DNA of 6,400 nucleotides from Alphaproteobacteria bacterium UBA3307 (lineage in GTDB: Bacteria; Pseudomonadota; Alphaproteobacteria; RF32; CAG-239): positions 1-6,400 of the forward strand of contig DEST01000012.1 in the NCBI GenBank assembly GCA_002361365.1, given 5' to 3'. This document shows positions 1 through 5,605 of this stretch, piece after piece. The notes beneath the pieces are model-generated. The model was not told the DNA's origin. It saw nothing but the letters and a program-made list of their open reading frames with translations, and made no database searches. Each line of letters opens with the position of its first letter. Within the stretch, counting starts at the first letter, position 1. Position numbers and translations under genes: made by a program.

Positions 1-269
1 CTGGTATTTTTGTTGCGAATTACTTGTGACGGTTTATCTTCATTGCGTACAAATTCCGCCGTATGAACAATTTTGCAATAGCCTTTCATTTGCGGAAAAC
101 GTTTAAAATCAGCATTGATTTTTTCTTCATCGCCAAACAACAAAAAACTTATGTCGGGATTATTTTTGTGTGCCAAATTTATGGCTTCCACTACGATGCG
201 AGGGGAATTATCTCCCCCCATTGCATCTACGGATATGACCAGATTATTTTCAGACAAAACCTGCTCCAT
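1..269 (-). CDS. plsX: Phosphate acyltransferase PlsX, N-terminal part (cut by window edge)
   Basis: The first 89 residues of PlsX are visible; the rest lies beyond position 1. PlsX is a peripheral membrane enzyme that converts acyl-ACP and phosphate to acyl-phosphate, the acyl donor for PlsY in the first step of phospholipid synthesis. The sequence shows the family's N-terminal signature: a beta strand leading into V-D-A-M-G-G-D-N-S-P at residues 14-23, then a helix and the F-G-D-E-E segment near residues 45-49. The D-K-P-S-Q motif near residues 79-83 is also typical of the family. The start is the ATG at 269-267; the next ATG falls inside the M-G-G-D motif, so it is too late. No convincing Shine-Dalgarno sequence precedes it, so translation may depend on coupling to rpmF, which ends 24 bp upstream. 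The rpmF-plsX order is conserved widely in bacteria, which supports the call. Confidence 0.95.
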   Translation of the reverse strand, partial: MEQVLSENNLVISVDAMGGDNSPRIVVEAINLAHKNNPDISFLLFGDEEKINADFKRFPQMKGYCKIVHTAEFVRNEDKPSQVIRNKNT

Positions 270-270
270 A

Positions 271-291
271 TTTTAGTTTATAGTACTAAAA
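271..291. repeat. 7-bp perfect inverted repeat between rpmF and plsX
   Basis: TTTTAGT at 271-277 and ACTAAAA at 285-291 are exact reverse complements around a 7-base spacer. The dyad fills almost the whole rpmF-plsX gap and ends one base before the plsX ATG. It is AT-rich and has no following T-run on the minus strand, so it does not look like an intrinsic terminator. It could form a weak hairpin at the plsX initiation site, but chance is a real alternative in DNA this AT-rich. Confidence 0.4.
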
Positions 292-293
292 TG

Positions 294-479
294 TTATTTT
301 GCAACTTTTTGCGCAACAACATCTTTACCATCATATTGACCGCATTTCGGGCAAACATGATGTGGTCTTTTAAGCTCGCCGCAGTTTGGGCATTCTTGAT
401 AAGCATTCGGAGTGAGCGCATCATGAGAACGGCGCATATCGCGACGAGATTTAGATACTTTTTTCTTAGGTGTAGCCAT
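294..479 (-). CDS. rpmF: 50S ribosomal protein L32, zinc-ribbon form
   Basis: A 61-residue protein with the complete L32 pattern. It has a basic N-terminal tail (A-T-P-K-K-K-V-S-K-S-R-R-D-M-R-R-S-H) that threads into 23S rRNA, then a compact C-terminal domain. Cysteines 30, 33, 43 and 46 form two C-x-x-C pairs flanking G-E-L-K-R-P-H-H-V, a zinc ribbon. Many alphaproteobacterial L32 proteins have lost these cysteines, so this is the zinc-binding type. The start is the ATG at 479-477 with a purine-rich GAGAAG at 489-484 as ribosome binding site. It is the first gene of the rpmF-plsX pair, and L32 length is normal for the family. Confidence 0.97.
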   Translation of the reverse strand: MATPKKKVSKSRRDMRRSHDALTPNAYQECPNCGELKRPHHVCPKCGQYDGKDVVAQKVAK

Positions 480-660
480 TTTTCTTCTCTTTAAGTTAAT
501 ACATTACACAAACATTCGGCGCAATACTTAGCATACTTTTATTTAAAAAGCAAGCAAAATAACGCAACCGAACAATTATGTTTTCTTGTATATGCTTTTT
601 TTGCTGTTTGCAAGCATTTTTTTGTGATTTGTTTAAAATATTGCCATATGTACAACTTTT
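480..660. other. AT-rich intergenic spacer upstream of rpmF
   Basis: This 181-bp stretch separates the 217-residue membrane-protein gene from rpmF. It must hold the 3' end of the upstream operon's transcript and, most likely, the rpmF promoter. I see no open frame with a plausible start and no standard intrinsic terminator (GC-rich hairpin plus minus-strand T-run) for the upstream operon. An ATGCTT/AAGCAT pair at 592-597 and 612-617 is followed by T's only on the plus strand, the wrong orientation for any gene here. Confidence 0.6.
530..557 (-). promoter_or_regulatory. Possible sigma-70-type promoter for rpmF-plsX
   Basis: On the minus strand TTGCTT (557-552) and TATGCT (535-530) lie 16 bp apart. 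They match the -35 and -10 consensus at three and four of six bases. This would start transcription near 523 and give a leader of roughly 45 nt before the rpmF ATG. A second weak pair, TTGCGC (523-518) and TATTAA (501-496) with a 16-base gap, is also possible. In AT-rich DNA such matches are common, so this is only a candidate. Confidence 0.25.
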
Positions 661-1314
661 TTATAATGACGGTATGTTTATTTGTGCTATTCCACCCGGT
701 TTTATACGTTGTGTGCCGTAATGCATATTGCTGGTTTCTATCATATAGCGTTCGCGACCGGTCCAACTGGCGGCAATCGGGTAAAACTCTTTACCGGAAA
801 CATCGTGGTTTTTAGGATTCATAATATACAGTACACATGGCTGATTAAGCTCTACCAATCCGCAACGGCTACGTCCTTTGGGTACATCTTGGTTGGCAAC
901 AACACCTTCCAGACCACGGCCGGATACTCCTGATGATTTAGGAGCAGACATATAGCCAAACATAATTCCCAACAAGCAAGCAGCAGCTAATAAAATCAGC
1001 ACATTTTTATTATGCAGAAGTTCTTTGAGCGAATCCGGATTATGCGGCATCATTTCTTCTTCAGTGATAAAATGAATGTTTTCGGCATCACCGTTATTAT
1101 CGTATATTACATCATTGCCGCCATTGCCGAAAAATGATTGTGTTTGCGATTGTGGTTCTGGTTGCGGCATCGGTTTAGCTTGTGGTTCAGGCTGCGTATA
1201 ATTTACTTTTGTAGGTGCCCCGAAACTCATCGGTTGACTTTGCGGGGTCGGTACTTTTATGCGCTTGATTTTTCTAAGTTTACGCGGTGGAGTTGTCTGT
1301 AAATTTTCTGCCAT
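661..1314 (-). CDS. Single-pass membrane protein with Pro/Gln-rich cytoplasmic tail, function unknown
   Basis: A 217-residue protein that I do not recognise as a named family. Residues 11-20 are strongly basic (R-K-L-R-K-I-K-R-I-K). Residues 22-58 are proline/glutamine-rich with repeated P-Q-P-E-P-Q steps, and residues 64-100 are acidic and polar. One hydrophobic segment at about 104-122 is a clear transmembrane helix. By the positive-inside rule the tail is cytoplasmic and the last ~95 residues are periplasmic. The periplasmic part contains Cys151 and Cys160, which could form a disulphide, and a probably beta-rich C-terminus ending in I-N-I-P-S-L. The start ATG has GAGG at 1323-1320 overlapping the region just after the upstream stop, 10 bp away, so it is probably translationally coupled to the secretin gene. 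The context suggests an inner-membrane partner of the secretin, similar in layout to PilP/GspC-type connectors, but no homology is claimed. Confidence 0.8.
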   Translation of the reverse strand: MAENLQTTPPRKLRKIKRIKVPTPQSQPMSFGAPTKVNYTQPEPQAKPMPQPEPQSQTQSFFGNGGNDVIYDNNGDAENIHFITEEEMMPHNPDSLKELLHNKNVLILLAAACLLGIMFGYMSAPKSSGVSGRGLEGVVANQDVPKGRSRCGLVELNQPCVLYIMNPKNHDVSGKEFYPIAASWTGRERYMIETSNMHYGTQRIKPGGIAQINIPSL

Positions 1315-1324
1315 AATTTACCTC

Positions 1325-2605
1325 TTATAAATTGTTTTTAACTTTTTCATTTGTTCTTAAAGTTCTAATCAGACGCGGAACCATAAAGACGATTGTTTCC
1401 GATTTAGGAGATTGTACTCCAAATAACTCATTTGGCAAGCCGATAATCAAAAAGTTTTCGCCGAGTTTGCTCCGAACATTAAAATGCGTTACTTGCCCAT
1501 CTGTAACTTCTAGGGTGGCATCCGTAAAAATTTCATTACCTTTTTCCACTGATGCTTTTGCTAATACGGACATTCCGTACGGATCAGCTCCGGGTTGACT
1601 GCATTTGCCTATATCAAAGCGAGCAAGCCACAAATTAGGTACAATAAACTTACCTTCCGAAACAGCTTCTATTTTGGCTTGACTGCCTAAAAATTTTTGC
1701 AAATTTTCAACCGAAATATCATTGGTAGTGGTTAAAATGCGACCGATAACACCGGCTTGTGCAGTGGTGATTGCGCCAAAATCAAACGCATTGAGTAATT
1801 CTTTCCATTCTATATCGTGTGAAATGTCATGCGGATATAAGCGGAACACACTAACATCATAAGCCACCAAGGTCGGGCTGTTTTCAAAAAATTTTATCAG
1901 TTCTGTCATCTTTTTTTGCGTTTCCATATCTGCATCGAAGGTGAGGGAATAATCAGCCCAATTGGCAACAATATTGGTCAGTCCGGCACCGCGAATCACA
2001 TCAAGAAGTCCTAAAATAATCGGACGAGAATGTGGTGTGTAAAGTGTCATATTGGTGCGACGGCTCAAGGTTAAGATTTTATCTTTAGCATTATAGGTAT
2101 AATAAATACCGGCCGAATCGGCAATCATTTTTATGACTTCCGAAAATTCACCCTTCAAATCTTGAGCCGAGATAGCTGTATATGGGCCATCTGATGAAGA
2201 TATACGAATTCCGGCTTCTTTAGTAAGGCGAACCATTGCTTGTTCCGCTGGCATCATATCAAACGTAAACCCCGTAACTTCAAAGCGTGGCAGAGGGTCG
2301 TTTTGACCATTGCGCTCCAGTTTGAAGGCGGATTTTTCATAAGGTAAAGATAAAATCATTTGTTGGTCGGCCCAATTGACATTACACCGTAACGGAGTTT
2401 CTAAGTCCAGTGCATTGGCACCTTCGGTAGTTCTAATCATATATGGGTCTTGCGGTGGAACTTTTTCCGGCTCTACCTTTAAGCTGGCAGCGTATGCTTC
2501 TGCTTCCTGCCGTAATAATATTTCTTCATCTTCGACGCAAGCGCTTAGTGCAAGTGCAAAAACAACCAAAAATGCGTAGATATTAAAGTTTGAAATTTTT
2601 TTCAT
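1325..2605 (-). CDS. Secretin-family outer-membrane lipoprotein (type IV pilus/secretion type)
   Basis: A 426-residue protein with a lipoprotein signal: K-K near the N-terminus, a hydrophobic core at 10-20, and lipobox L-S-A-C with Cys23 as the lipidation site. No aspartate follows at +2, consistent with outer-membrane sorting. Residues ~108-182 resemble the secretin N0/STN domain (F-T-F-D-M-M-P-A...L-K-G-E-F-S...I-Y-Y-T...I-L-T-L). Residues ~194-245 look like an N1-type domain. Residues ~247-412 match the order of the secretin beta domain: an A-Y-D-V-S-V-F strand, D-I-E-W, a central G-R-I-L and N-D-I-S segment, and E-V-T-D-G-Q-V. It closes with E-T-I-V-F-M-V-P-R-L-I-R, the usual secretin ending. 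It is short for a secretin and resembles the lipoprotein PilN/BfpB class in layout. It would form an outer-membrane ring. The start ATG has AGGA 11 bases upstream, beyond the stop of the 174-residue gene. The exact machine it serves is not shown here. Confidence 0.82.
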   Translation of the reverse strand: MKKISNFNIYAFLVVFALALSACVEDEEILLRQEAEAYAASLKVEPEKVPPQDPYMIRTTEGANALDLETPLRCNVNWADQQMILSLPYEKSAFKLERNGQNDPLPRFEVTGFTFDMMPAEQAMVRLTKEAGIRISSSDGPYTAISAQDLKGEFSEVIKMIADSAGIYYTYNAKDKILTLSRRTNMTLYTPHSRPIILGLLDVIRGAGLTNIVANWADYSLTFDADMETQKKMTELIKFFENSPTLVAYDVSVFRLYPHDISHDIEWKELLNAFDFGAITTAQAGVIGRILTTTNDISVENLQKFLGSQAKIEAVSEGKFIVPNLWLARFDIGKCSQPGADPYGMSVLAKASVEKGNEIFTDATLEVTDGQVTHFNVRSKLGENFLIIGLPNELFGVQSPKSETIVFMVPRLIRTLRTNEKVKNNL

Positions 2606-2626
2606 CGGCGTTATTTTCCTAAAAAG

Positions 2627-3151
2627 TTATGATTTCTTGGGCGTATCTATAAAATCATTATTATCTTGTATGGCGTTTTCAGCCATCAGTTTATTCATCA
2701 AATCATCAATATTCATACCGGCACCGACGGTCGGGTCAACCGCTTTATCAAAATTGCTCATTACTTCATTGATTTTTTTGCTTTCATTCGGGTCGGAACG
2801 CAACATATCAGGTGACTGATTGTTGGTCAGCTCCTGTTGATACAATGACAGATTTTTTTTGAGTGCTTCAATACCTCCGGCAATTTTGCGTTCTACATAC
2901 GGATAAAGTTCTGTATGCTCTAAAATATAGTTGCCGGTATCACAAATTTCTTCCAAAACATCAAGAATATATGGATAAAATTTATATTCTTCCATCGCTA
3001 TATTGCCCATACGAACACAACGCGCCGCAATTCTGGATATGGTTCTGTCATAATAATCAATCAGCACAATATAATTGTTGACATACCACAGCATATCTTT
3101 AGAAACGGCCGGAGAGTTTGCGGACATTGATGCGTTTTTTGTTTCTGTCAT
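2627..3151 (-). CDS. Hypothetical helical protein, unknown family
   Basis: A 174-residue protein with no signal peptide or membrane segment, so probably cytoplasmic. I do not recognise a family. Residues ~18-108 are predicted all-helical and rich in tyrosine and aromatic residues (W-Y-V-N-N-Y, D-Y-Y-D-R, Y-K-F-Y-P-Y, E-L-Y-P-Y-V), with two cysteines at 45 and 70. Residues 109-140 are polar and probably flexible. A short amphipathic helix at ~146-158 (M-N-I-D-D-L-M-N-K-L-M-A-E) is followed by a charged tail, a layout typical of a docking peptide. The start ATG at 3151 has AAGGA about 9 bases upstream. It lies 71 bp after the repeat protein and 21 bp before the secretin gene, so it is probably cotranscribed and may be a soluble partner or chaperone of that system; this rests on position alone. 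Confidence 0.75.
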   Translation of the reverse strand: MTETKNASMSANSPAVSKDMLWYVNNYIVLIDYYDRTISRIAARCVRMGNIAMEEYKFYPYILDVLEEICDTGNYILEHTELYPYVERKIAGGIEALKKNLSLYQQELTNNQSPDMLRSDPNESKKINEVMSNFDKAVDPTVGAGMNIDDLMNKLMAENAIQDNNDFIDTPKKS

Positions 3152-3222
3152 TTACAATTTCCTTTTCGACTATATTCTAACTGCTTTAGTTCTGTTTGTA
3201 AATAATTTTTTGGGCTGTATCC

Positions 3223-5517
3223 TTAGCTTATCGGGTTACCGTTTTCATCAACATATTCGTATTCCCACTCATCATCATCTTGCGGTGTTATCGGGTTGCC
3301 GTTTTCATCAACATATTCCCATTGCGCGTCGTCCGAGTCAGATATCGGGTTGCCGTTTTCATCAACATATTCATATTCCCATTGTGAATCATCATTGTCA
3401 GATGTGACATTATTAGCATTATTAGCATCATTAGCATCATTAGCATCATTAGCATCATTAGGGGTTGATGCTAAACCAGAATCATCATTAAAGGCCTCAG
3501 ATAATGCGTCATTATACGGCTGTCCGGTAAATTCTTCAAATGAACGAGAAATCGTATCATCTTCCGGATTTAAAGAAACCGGAGCAATATTATCAAAATC
3601 TTCAAGCGAAACAGTTTCAGTGGAATTTAAAGCACTACGAATTTTAGACATTTCATCATTATAGTCAGATGTAGTCGTATCCGTCTCTGGTGTAGGTTTG
3701 TTTGGGGACTTTACCGGTTCGGATGAAGTATGTGGTGTAATGTCGTTCTCAAAGTCATCGACAAACGAAGAGTTTGATTTTTGAGCCGTTGCCGCCAATT
3801 TGGCGTCAATATCATCATCTGTGCTCAAAGCACCGGAAAGTTGAGCAAACACATCGTTTATATCCATTTCGTTTGAAGCAATTACAGCTTCGGTAGCAGA
3901 AAGCGGAGTCGATTTTGAAGTAGTGTTTTTTTCAGACTTATATGCCGGATTATTTAAATCTTGCTCCGATTTATTTTTAAGGTTTGAAGATTGAGTGTTT
4001 GCTGACTTTGATTTGTCTGTTTTTGCAGTGGAATCTTCCTTATTTGACGCATTGTTTCTAGTTTGCTTGGCGGAATTTTCCTTATTTGGAGATTTTTCCT
4101 TTGGTTGTACCGAAGAACTGTCTTTTATTGCAGTTTGTTTAACCTCCGCTGATTTTTTTGGTTTTTCGACAGGGGCCGGCTGAGGATTATTTGACTGTTC
4201 GGATAAAACAGACTGATAAGTCGGAGCTGTCGGCATCGAGGTCGGAATATAATTTTGTGTTGTGTTTTTAAGCGCGGCTATCAACTCTTTTTGGGAATCA
4301 ATAATGCTTTTAGACAAGGTTTCTCCAAAGTTTTTAAGAACATTCATTTGTTGTTTTGCGTTTTCTTGCAATATTTCCGCAATAGAATCCTTAAATTTCG
4401 GTAACAAAGTTTCGGTAGATTTGTTGCTGTCGGAAGATGCTGAATTTACGGCTATTTTTTGAATATTTTCAGTCAGTTCGTGCAAGTTTTGCGCATAAGT
4501 GTCAAACGAAGCCGTCAGCGCTTTGGAAAAATCCTCGCCCAATTCTATCGGAGCCACCGCAGCCGGTGCGGCAGATTGTTGTGCTACGGCTATTTTTTGA
4601 ATATTTTCAGTCAGTTCGTGCAAGTTTTGTGCATAAGTGTCAAACGAAGCCGTCAGCGCTTTGGAAAAATCCTCGCCCAATTCTATCGGAGCTATCGCAG
4701 CCGGTGCGGCAGATTGTTGTGCTACGGCTATTTTTTGAATATTTTCAGTCAGTTCGTGCAAGTTTTGCGCATAAGTGTCAAACGAAGCCGTCAGCGCTTT
4801 GGAAAAATCCTCGCCCAATTCTATCGGAGCCACCGCAGCCGGTGCGGCAGATTGTTGTGCTACGGCTATTTTTTGAATGTTTTCAGTCAGTTCGTGCAAG
4901 TTTTGTGCATAAGTGTCAAACGAAGCCGTCAGCGCTTTGGAAAAATCATCACCCAATTCTATCGGAGCCACCGCAGCCGGTGCGGCAGATTGTTGTGCTA
5001 CGGCCATTTTTTGAATATTTACCGTCAGAGCGTGCAAATTTTGCGAATAAGCATTAAACGAATCGGTTAAGGCCTTGGTAAAATCTCCGCCCAATTCTAT
5101 CGGAGCCGTAATGGTCGGAGCAACGGCAGCAACTGTAACCGGCGCTGCTTCAGATGCGGCAGATACACTACTGTCGGCAAAGTGGCTCTTGCCTTCAAGT
5201 GATTTAAGTAACGCCGCTAAAGAAGCATCTGTTTTGCCGTTTTGCTCAAATAATTCGGCAATATGCTCCAACAAAAGACGCCCCCCAGGCAAAAGAGCAA
5301 TAACTTTGCGAATTTCGTGCGGAACCTGCATTAGTTCTTCATCAAATTGTTTTTTACGAAACTCTTTAAAAATATGAATTTGGTGATGAATATTCAAGTA
5401 ACGCTGTGCTGTAAGCAATACGTCTTCTTCATCATCTTTATTGCCCTGAAACTCCGCAGATGTGTTCAATTCATCATTTAATTGTGATGCTGCATTATTT
5501 TCTTGTTCTTGCTCCAC
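3223..5517 (-). CDS. Large repeat-rich, mostly disordered cytoplasmic protein, unknown family
   Basis: A 764-residue protein without signal peptide or membrane segment. Regions in order: acidic N-terminus (1-32); a helical globular domain (~33-112, containing L-N-I-H-H-Q-I-H-I-F-K-E-F-R-K-K and L-L-P-G-G-R-L-L-L); an Ala/Val-rich linker (~117-138); five 46-residue helical repeats (139-357); a further coiled-coil-like stretch (~368-420); a Lys/Ser/Asn-rich disordered segment (~450-537); and an acidic tail (~548-764) ending in three W-E-Y...V-D-E-N-G-N-P-I repeats. The tail also holds short acidic-aromatic motifs V-D-D-F-E, L-E-D-F-D and F-E-E-F-T near residues 589, 641 and 663. The start is GTG at 5517-5515, supported by AGGAG six bases upstream; the next Met is ~60 residues in and would remove the N-domain. 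It heads the operon with the secretin gene. A scaffold or tether role is a guess from architecture only. Confidence 0.85.
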   Translation of the reverse strand: MEQEQENNAASQLNDELNTSAEFQGNKDDEEDVLLTAQRYLNIHHQIHIFKEFRKKQFDEELMQVPHEIRKVIALLPGGRLLLEHIAELFEQNGKTDASLAALLKSLEGKSHFADSSVSAASEAAPVTVAAVAPTITAPIELGGDFTKALTDSFNAYSQNLHALTVNIQKMAVAQQSAAPAAVAPIELGDDFSKALTASFDTYAQNLHELTENIQKIAVAQQSAAPAAVAPIELGEDFSKALTASFDTYAQNLHELTENIQKIAVAQQSAAPAAIAPIELGEDFSKALTASFDTYAQNLHELTENIQKIAVAQQSAAPAAVAPIELGEDFSKALTASFDTYAQNLHELTENIQKIAVNSASSDSNKSTETLLPKFKDSIAEILQENAKQQMNVLKNFGETLSKSIIDSQKELIAALKNTTQNYIPTSMPTAPTYQSVLSEQSNNPQPAPVEKPKKSAEVKQTAIKDSSSVQPKEKSPNKENSAKQTRNNASNKEDSTAKTDKSKSANTQSSNLKNKSEQDLNNPAYKSEKNTTSKSTPLSATEAVIASNEMDINDVFAQLSGALSTDDDIDAKLAATAQKSNSSFVDDFENDITPHTSSEPVKSPNKPTPETDTTTSDYNDEMSKIRSALNSTETVSLEDFDNIAPVSLNPEDDTISRSFEEFTGQPYNDALSEAFNDDSGLASTPNDANDANDANDANNANNVTSDNDDSQWEYEYVDENGNPISDSDDAQWEYVDENGNPITPQDDDEWEYEYVDENGNPIS
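3226..3381 (-). repeat. Three C-terminal W-E-Y(-E-Y)-V-D-E-N-G-N-P-I peptide repeats
   Basis: Residues 713-764 of the 764-residue protein contain three copies, with tryptophans at 713, 733 and 751. Copies one and three read W-E-Y-E-Y-V-D-E-N-G-N-P-I-S; the middle copy lacks one E-Y pair. Aspartate-rich linkers (S-D-S-D-D-A-Q and T-P-Q-D-D-D-E) separate them. The DNA is also closely repeated: on the plus strand the block GGGTTGCCGTTTTCATCAAC recurs with minor change. The last copy ends at the stop codon, so the motif is the extreme C-terminus. Confidence 0.9.
3412..3456 (-). repeat. Nonanucleotide tandem repeat encoding (D/N)-A-N
   Basis: Five uninterrupted 9-bp units, ATTAGCATT once and ATTAGCATC four times on the plus strand, followed by a partial ATTA. 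On the coding strand they give N-D-A-N-D-A-N... at residues ~687-702 of the repeat protein. The unit length is a multiple of three, so copy-number change would alter protein length without a frameshift. Confidence 0.92.
4447..5103 (-). repeat. Five tandem 138-bp (46-residue) coding repeats
   Basis: The landmark AATTCTATCGGAGC recurs at 4541, 4679, 4817, 4955 and 5093, exactly 138 bp apart. The protein unit begins P-I-E-L-G-x-D-F-(S/T)-K-A-L-T and continues through Y-(A/S)-Q-N-L-H-x-L-T-x-N-I-Q-K to A-Q-Q-S-A-A-P-A-A-V-A. Copies cover residues 139-184, 185-230, 231-276, 277-322 and 323-357, the last lacking the Ala/Pro linker. Copy 1 is the most diverged; copies 3-5 are identical in protein over the shared helical part. 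Each unit looks like an amphipathic helix of ~33 residues followed by an Ala/Pro linker. Confidence 0.95.
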
Positions 5518-5523
5518 GAAAGA

Positions 5524-5528
5524 CTCCT
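5524..5528 (-). promoter_or_regulatory. Shine-Dalgarno AGGAG deciding a GTG start
   Basis: On the minus strand AGGAG lies six bases before the GTG at 5517-5515. It is among the best ribosome binding sites in the window and supports GTG as the true start of the 764-residue protein. Confidence 0.75.
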
Positions 5529-5535
5529 GTTTTAC

Positions 5536-5573
5536 AATTTACTCCCTCTATCATTAAATAGAGAGAGTAAATT
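5536..5573. promoter_or_regulatory. 16-bp inverted repeat between the XRE gene and the repeat-protein operon
   Basis: The arms 5536-5551 (AATTTACTCCCTCTAT) and 5558-5573 (ATAGAGAGAGTAAATT) are reverse complements except at one position, around a 6-base loop. In the minus-strand transcript the mismatch becomes a U-G wobble, so RNA from the operon side would form an almost perfect 16-bp hairpin. It ends 7 bases before the AGGAG of the 764-residue gene. Reading from the XRE gene, it is followed by TTGTAAAACAGG rather than a clear T-run, so it is a poor intrinsic terminator. It could be an operator for the neighbouring regulator or a 5' leader hairpin. Confidence 0.7.
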
Positions 5574-5605
5574 TCTTGTTAATAAAGCACAAAATTATGC
5601 GTTTT

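Noticed and set aside
63..494. Plus-strand open frame of 143 codons across plsX and rpmF
   Set aside because: It lies antisense to two well-recognised genes, and its translation shows no family features.
592..623. ATGCTT/AAGCAT inverted repeat followed by T's, as a terminator
   Set aside because: The T-run follows on the plus strand, but no plus-strand gene precedes it, and the 14-base loop and 6-bp AT-rich stem are weak.
539..766. Minus-strand 75-codon open frame over the rpmF upstream spacer
   Set aside because: It overlaps the end of the 217-residue gene in another frame, has low-complexity composition and no supporting ribosome binding site.
4437..5070. Two long plus-strand open frames (about 200 codons) with perfect internal repeats
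   Set aside because: They are antisense shadows of the 138-bp coding repeats: the period is a multiple of three, so any frame that is open in one unit stays open in all. The minus-strand frame has the start, ribosome binding site and non-repeat domains.
4447..5103. Tandem repeats considered as a CRISPR-like array
   Set aside because: The whole 138-bp unit is conserved with no variable spacers, and it is fully coding in a longer frame.
3223..5517. The repeat protein as a surface adhesin or autotransporter
   Set aside because: There is no signal peptide, no membrane anchor, no sortase signal and no beta-barrel domain. The composition fits a cytoplasmic disordered/coiled-coil protein better.
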